From an uncultured Bacteroidales bacterium (lineage in GTDB: Bacteria > Bacteroidota > Bacteroidia > Bacteroidales > UBA932): a stretch of DNA of 17,140 bases. The position numbers and the translations under genes are program-made. The stretch covers positions 1-17,140 of the forward strand of contig CAMNAD010000014.1 in NCBI GenBank assembly GCA_946530505.1. The letters are read 5' to 3'. Below, one piece after another: positions 13,300 through 17,140 of the stretch (the first letter of the stretch is position 1; every line of letters starts with the position of its first letter). Under the pieces are notes generated by a model. It was not told the origin of the DNA and did not search any database. It worked only from the letters and a program-made list of their open reading frames with translations.

Positions 13300-13803
13300 T
13301 TACTTGGCTTTGCGGAAGACTAAACCCATGTTGAAGAGATCGGTCTTGGCAGTGTCGCCATCCACTTCGAAGGTAAACTTGGAAAGAATATCCTTGCCGT
13401 GGATCAAATCCCCCATGACATCTTCCCCATACCACTGGTAACCAGGGGCAAGTTCGAACGTTTCCTGATCCATGTCACCAGCCATCCAGCTGTAGGACAG
13501 CCTGTTCCCCTCGTCATCGAAAGTAACATTCTGAAAAGCAGCGGTAGCTGTGGTGATGTTGTAGTTGATTACATTGTCTACAAAGGTATAAGTGCCTTGG
13601 AAATGATGTCCCCATGCGATGATATAGGCATCCAACTTATTCCCTTTGAAGATCAGGCTGACAGCATAATCGCTGGGCTGTTCTGCGTTTCTGGCAGCAT
13701 TCCACCTGCCGTCAAGAGACACATCCTTGTCTTTGTCTTCGCCGCCTTGGCAAGACGCAAGCGCGATAATCGCGATACTGAGCAAATAGAATAATCGTTT
13801 CAT
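13300..13803 (-). CDS. Lipoprotein, possible lipocalin-like beta-barrel
   Basis: A 167-residue lipoprotein with signal peptide MKRLFYLLSIAIIALAS and lipidated Cys18 (ALASC). The mature part alternates short strand-like stretches (YAVSLIFKGNKLDAYIIAWG, FQGTYTFVDNVINYNITTATAAFQ, LSYSWMAGD, FTFEVDGDTAKTDLFNMGLVFRK) and opens with a DGRWNAA-like motif, which recalls the many Bacteroidales lipocalin-like small lipoproteins ('G.W' opening, single barrel). The family assignment is inferred from this pattern. The ATG at 13803 is chosen over one at 13851 because it begins directly at the signal peptide and lies after the promoter. It is convergent with apbE and probably transcribed alone. Confidence 0.8.
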   Translation of the reverse strand: MKRLFYLLSIAIIALASCQGGEDKDKDVSLDGRWNAARNAEQPSDYAVSLIFKGNKLDAYIIAWGHHFQGTYTFVDNVINYNITTATAAFQNVTFDDEGNRLSYSWMAGDMDQETFELAPGYQWYGEDVMGDLIHGKDILSKFTFEVDGDTAKTDLFNMGLVFRKAK

Positions 13804-13810
13804 AATATCG

Positions 13811-13818
13811 CAAAAATA
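13811..13818 (-). promoter_or_regulatory. -7 element of the lipoprotein gene
   Basis: TATTTTTG on the minus strand fits TAnnTTTG and ends 7 bases before the ATG at 13803. The region about 19 bases upstream reads TTTC, a near match to TTTG. It lies directly after the T run of the preceding terminator. Confidence 0.6.
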
Positions 13819-13848
13819 GAAAAACCGTCCCTCGAAAGAAAGGGACGG
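13819..13848 (-). terminator. Terminator of the flotillin/AraC operon
   Basis: On the minus strand, CCGTCCCT and AGGGACGG form an 8-bp stem with an 8-base loop, followed by TTTTTC. It lies about 40 bases after the stop of the AraC-type gene, and only a few bases separate it from the promoter of the next gene. Confidence 0.8.
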
Positions 13849-13888
13849 CATTTCATTAAGGATATTTTATATTTCAAATCGTACGAAA

Positions 13889-14965
13889 TCAGCCTTTTAC
13901 GTTCTTCAGCCAGGAAGAAGGCGAAGTGCGTTCATATTTTGTGAAAGCCCGGTAAAAAGATGGAAATGAAGCAAATCCGGCCTCGGTCGCAACGTCCGAA
14001 ATAGAAAAGTCTCCCTGCACGGCCAATTCTTTCATTCGCCTCTTGGCATACTCGATGCGACGGGTGTTTACATAATCTGCAAAAGACATCCCGCCGGCGG
14101 AATTTATTGCGTTTGAAACATAGGTACGGTTGGAACCCACCGCCGCGGCCACGTCCGAAATCTTCAGGCCTGGCTGCAGATAGAGTTTTTGTTTCTCCAT
14201 CGCGGCAGCGATCTTCTCTTCGAGCACAGCGTATTCCTGATCCGGGCCGATCTCCCCCATGCGCGTATCGTCCTCTTTGACCTCTTCCCTGAAATCGCGG
14301 GCCCAGAAATCAATCTTGTGACTCATATAGAAGATGCTGAAAAGCATCACGGAAAAAACCGCCGAAGGAATCCCGAGCAGGGGAGAATGCAGGAAGGCGT
14401 CACGGCCTATCAGGTTGGCGACAGTCGAAAACAATGAAACCGCAATGAAACAGGCGAGCAGGACGGTAGTGCTGCGCAGAGTCTTTCCTTCGGTGTCAGA
14501 GTAATAATTCTGCACAGCCTTGTCGAATGTGGAGAGATGTATGAAGCCGAATACTGCCACCAGCATCACTTCCAGCGCAAACACAGCCTTCGCTACATTC
14601 AGCACTCTGGCGGAGCCTCCGGTAATGAATGCAAGCACCGAGAATACCAGCGCAGGTACGAGCAACAGACCGGTCCACCACTTGAGAGGCTCGTCCTTCG
14701 TCAGCACTACCAGATACCAGTAAAAGAGAGGATACACGGACAGATTGCAGAAAAGATATACAGCATCCACTATCCCGTACTCCCACTCCTCTGCCATAAA
14801 GAACCAGGAGTGGCAGAAATACAGTGTCGTGCAGGCCAGCGCGAAGATGGTCAGCACCTTACGGGGCCTTGGCGCCACGCGCAATTCCACCGCATAGATG
14901 ACCAGCCATACCAGGCACATCATGAACGGCAGAAAAGAAAACATTACATAGAGAAACTCGCTCAC
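13889..14965 (-). CDS. Membrane-embedded AraC-family transcriptional regulator
   Basis: A 358-residue protein. The first ~220 residues hold about six or seven hydrophobic helices (for example FLYVMFSFLPFMMCLVWLVIY, KVLTIFALACTTLYFCHSWF, LLVPALVFSVLAFITGG). The last ~100 residues are an AraC/XylS DNA-binding domain with two helix-turn-helix units: KISDVAAAVGSNRTYVSNAIN and FSISDVATEAGFASFPSFYRAFTKY, ending SPSSWLK. A membrane sensor fused to AraC is a recurrent Bacteroidota design; a signal sensed in the membrane would act on promoters near the envelope. Its ATG overlaps the XRE gene stop by 4 bases (ATGA), so it is coupled to that gene. Signal and targets are unknown. Confidence 0.88.
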   Translation of the reverse strand: MSEFLYVMFSFLPFMMCLVWLVIYAVELRVAPRPRKVLTIFALACTTLYFCHSWFFMAEEWEYGIVDAVYLFCNLSVYPLFYWYLVVLTKDEPLKWWTGLLLVPALVFSVLAFITGGSARVLNVAKAVFALEVMLVAVFGFIHLSTFDKAVQNYYSDTEGKTLRSTTVLLACFIAVSLFSTVANLIGRDAFLHSPLLGIPSAVFSVMLFSIFYMSHKIDFWARDFREEVKEDDTRMGEIGPDQEYAVLEEKIAAAMEKQKLYLQPGLKISDVAAAVGSNRTYVSNAINSAGGMSFADYVNTRRIEYAKRRMKELAVQGDFSISDVATEAGFASFPSFYRAFTKYERTSPSSWLKNVKG

Positions 14966-15165
14966 GGGGTGTATTCAAGTATATCTCCAGGCTGACATCC
15001 GAGTTCCCTGCATAGGGATTCGAGAGTGCTCAGGCGGATCGCCCTAGCCTTGCCGGTCTTGAGTATTGACATATTGGATGGAGTGATGCCGATGCGCGAG
15101 GCAAGCTCGCCGGAACTCATTTTCCGGCGGGCCAGCATCACGTCTATATTGATTATTATCGGCAT
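14962..15165 (-). CDS. Small XRE/Cro-type helix-turn-helix regulator
   Basis: A 67-residue single-domain DNA-binding protein of the HTH_26/YozG type. The helix-turn-helix reads MSSGELASRIGITPSNMSILKTGKARAIRLSTLESLCRELGCQPGDIL, a full match to the short family that often ends 'QPGDILEY'. Such proteins are commonly paired with a small DUF2975 membrane protein; here the partner is instead a membrane AraC regulator with a 4-base overlap downstream. It begins 2 bases after the flotillin stop. Autoregulation of this operon is plausible but not shown. Confidence 0.9.
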   Translation of the reverse strand: MPIIINIDVMLARRKMSSGELASRIGITPSNMSILKTGKARAIRLSTLESLCRELGCQPGDILEYTP

Positions 15166-15167
15166 GA

Positions 15168-16535
15168 CTACTTCTCCTCTGCAGCAGGCTGCTCTTCGGG
15201 TTTAGGGTCCTTTTTAAGGTAGTCAGGAAGTTCCATGCCGGCCATCTTGAAGAGGTCGTTAAGCGGAGGCACGCTCTGCATCATTCCGGAGATGAAGTTG
15301 GAGGTAGCGGTCTTTCCGTTAACGGAACTGCCACCGTCCCAGACGGTCACCTTGTCGATGTTGATGCCCTTGACGGCCTCGACCTGGGTCTTCACGAGTT
15401 CAGGCAGCTTGTCGGCAATCATCATCAGCACAGCCTTCTGGGCATCGCCCTCGGCAGCGCTCACGAGCTGGTTGAAGCCCTGTGCCTGCTTGGTCAGTAT
15501 TTCAAACACACCGCGGGCCTGAGCATCCATCTTCGCATAGATGGCATCAGCCTCTCCCTTTGCCTTGCGGCGGATCTGCTCCGCCTCGGCCTCGGCCTCT
15601 ATGATGGCCTTCTCCTTGTCGATCTGGGCGGCCACCACGACGTTCGCCTGCTGGGTAGCCTTCTCGCGCTCGGCACGGGCAAGCTCGGCGTCACGCTCGC
15701 TCTGGTAGGCCTCCTCGAGGGCCTTGGCGGCCTGCACCTTTTCGGCAGCAACTGCGATACGGTCGGCCTCTGCAGTCTTCTGGCGGCGGAGAGCGTCGGA
15801 ATTCGCAATTTCGATCTTGGCATTGTTCTCACCCTTCACGGCGTCGGCATCGGCAGCAGCCACGTTCACGCGGGTGTCCTTGTCGGCATTTGCCTTACCG
15901 GTTTCACCGTAACGGTTCTGCTCGGCCACGCTCTTCTTGGCGTCGTTGATGGCCTTCGCGGCAGCCTCCTTACCGAGGGCCTCGATGTAGCCGGACTCGT
16001 CGCGTATATCGGTGACGTTCACGTTGATGAGTTTCAGACCTATCTTGCGGAGCTCGGCCTCGACGTTCGCACTGACGCTCGCAAGGAACTTGTCGCGGTC
16101 GGCGTTGATTTCCTCGATGTCCATGGTAGCGATCACGAGACGCAACTGTCCGAAGAGGATATCGGTAGCGATGCTCTGGATGCTGTCGGTAGTAAGCCCG
16201 AGCAGACGCTCGGCGGCGTTGGTCATTACGTCAGCCTCGGTGCTGATACCCACGGTGAAGCGGCAGGGCACGTCAACACGGATGTTCTGCTTGGAAAGAG
16301 CGTTGGTGAGATTGCACTCGATGCTGATCGGTTTCAGGTCGAGGTAGGCATAATCCTGGAATACGGGCCAGATGAAGGCTGCGCCTCCGTGGATGCACCG
16401 TGCGGAGGACTTACGGCCGGTCTTACCGTAGATGACAAGGACCTTGTCGGAAGGGCAGCGGCGATAGCGCTTGAGGATGGCCGAAATCGTGATGAAGATA
16501 ACGGCGACGATGATGAGAATAACGTAGATTTCCAT
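15168..16535 (-). CDS. Flotillin family (SPFH domain) membrane scaffold protein
   Basis: A 455-residue flotillin-like protein. An N-terminal transmembrane or hairpin anchor (about 3-22) is followed by an SPFH/band 7 domain (about 28-200: GGAAFIWPVFQDYAYLDLKPISIECNL, LIATMDIEEINADRDKF-like region, INVNVTDIRDESGYIEALG). A long Ala/Glu/Lys coiled coil covers about 205-345 with EAEAEAEQIRRKAKGEADAIYAK, and the C-terminal domain has GINIDKVTVWDGG. This is the YuaG/FloT/YqiK type, which oligomerises and organises membrane microdomains. The NfeD/YuaF-like gene lies 4 bases upstream, the classical partner arrangement. The last residues (PKPEEQPAAEEK) are a disordered acidic tail. Confidence 0.93.
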   Translation of the reverse strand: MEIYVILIIVAVIFITISAILKRYRRCPSDKVLVIYGKTGRKSSARCIHGGAAFIWPVFQDYAYLDLKPISIECNLTNALSKQNIRVDVPCRFTVGISTEADVMTNAAERLLGLTTDSIQSIATDILFGQLRLVIATMDIEEINADRDKFLASVSANVEAELRKIGLKLINVNVTDIRDESGYIEALGKEAAAKAINDAKKSVAEQNRYGETGKANADKDTRVNVAAADADAVKGENNAKIEIANSDALRRQKTAEADRIAVAAEKVQAAKALEEAYQSERDAELARAEREKATQQANVVVAAQIDKEKAIIEAEAEAEQIRRKAKGEADAIYAKMDAQARGVFEILTKQAQGFNQLVSAAEGDAQKAVLMMIADKLPELVKTQVEAVKGINIDKVTVWDGGSSVNGKTATSNFISGMMQSVPPLNDLFKMAGMELPDYLKKDPKPEEQPAAEEK

Positions 16536-16539
16536 ATTG

Positions 16540-17133
16540 CTATACTATATAAGAGTTCAATTCTTCGACCAGAAGGGTACTTTCGTTGATTACCTCCACA
16601 ACCTTGATGGGAGTGTCGGTCTTGATGGTATCTCCGTCGGTAAGTGCCTGATATTCACGCACCGACTCGTTGATGGTTATCTGCACCTTGCCTTCACCGC
16701 TACGCTCTCCGGGAATGGTCAGATAGACCCTGCCGGTGCAGCCCACGGCCTGCTTGTAAACGTCGATGGTGCCGCTCTGCTGCATCTTCGCAAGAAGCCG
16801 GAAAAGATACATCACGATAGCGACTAGCGCGATGCCCACGAGGGCTGCGATTACGATAAGGAGGGCCTTCGACTTCACGCTGTCCTTGAGCAGGATGGCC
16901 GTCCACCCGAAGCCCAGGATAAAATTGATGAAGTTGCGGAAGGTATAAAGGTTGATTCCTCCGTCAAGGTCACCGCTGATATCGGAAGCGTCCATGTCGA
17001 AATCGGTGTTGGAATCCACATCCGCACCGATGAAAGTAAGTACGCTCTGGATGATGAACACCAGCGTCGCTGCCAGAGTCACGCCCCAGAGGATTTTGCT
17101 CAGAACACTAAGAGAAGACCACCAGATTGCCAT
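16540..17133 (-). CDS. NfeD/YuaF-like membrane protein, flotillin partner
   Basis: A 197-residue membrane protein with three hydrophobic helices (about 13-36, 64-80 and 89-112) and a soluble C-terminal beta-rich OB-fold-like domain (about 120-197: GRVYLTIPGERSGEGKVQITI, TDTPIKVVEVINESTLLVEEL). This is the short NfeD1b/YuaF form that lacks the ClpP-like protease part and usually precedes a flotillin gene, as here. The OB domain probably binds or positions the flotillin. The start lies 7 bases from the window edge, so its promoter and any gene further upstream are not visible. The ATG gives a sensible N-terminus, but an earlier start outside the window is possible. Confidence 0.85.
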   Translation of the reverse strand: MAIWWSSLSVLSKILWGVTLAATLVFIIQSVLTFIGADVDSNTDFDMDASDISGDLDGGINLYTFRNFINFILGFGWTAILLKDSVKSKALLIVIAALVGIALVAIVMYLFRLLAKMQQSGTIDVYKQAVGCTGRVYLTIPGERSGEGKVQITINESVREYQALTDGDTIKTDTPIKVVEVINESTLLVEELNSYIV

Positions 17134-17140
17134 ATACTTA

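Overview
The window looks like chromosomal DNA from a GC-rich member of the Bacteroidota, most likely the order Bacteroidales. The grounds are: repeated Bacteroides-type promoters (TTTG, about 20 bp, TAnnTTTG); several SPII lipoproteins; a PL5/PL38-like lyase beside a GH3 of the kind common in gut Bacteroidales; a Bacteroidota-type small membrane gene directly before mutL; and an AraC regulator with a membrane-embedded N-terminus. The first ~2.8 kb (an ABC ATPase and an AlbA/Schlafen-type regulator) appears less GC-rich than the rest and may be accessory.

Layout. 1-731: end of a possible membrane protein and an ABC ATPase. 732-2784: an AlbA_2/ATPase regulator on the minus strand, with its promoter, a terminator hairpin and a 25-bp direct repeat at its 3' side. 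2785-6320: two convergent exported carbohydrate enzymes, an alginate-lyase-like lipoprotein and a GH3 glycosidase, whose stop codons overlap. 6321-7710: a small lipoprotein (+) whose terminator lies inside the convergent nicotinamidase gene, and an ispF-pncA pair (-). 7751-13222: a tight six-gene plus-strand cluster (small membrane protein, mutL, rhomboid protease, tsaC, rsmE, apbE) ending in a strong bidirectional terminator. 13300-17133: a lipoprotein gene, and a four-gene minus-strand operon: NfeD/YuaF-like protein, flotillin, XRE-type HTH, membrane AraC regulator.

The most unusual signal is a family of palindromic elements lodged inside coding genes of the plus-strand cluster. A 71-bp segment is about 90% identical between mutL and apbE and is read in the same frame in both. 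A diverged third copy in rsmE keeps the same three-stem hairpin layout through at least six compensated base-pair changes. In apbE the element sits directly after two tandem 34-bp palindromes with a 51-bp (17-codon) period. A perfect 17-bp-stem palindrome straddles the rsmE stop codon. Together these resemble the in-gene palindromic elements known from Rickettsia, but the sequences here are ones I do not recognise.

A second point is that the MutL C-terminal domain has lost the DQHA-type metal-binding endonuclease motif. All repeat and motif comparisons were made by eye; no database search was run.
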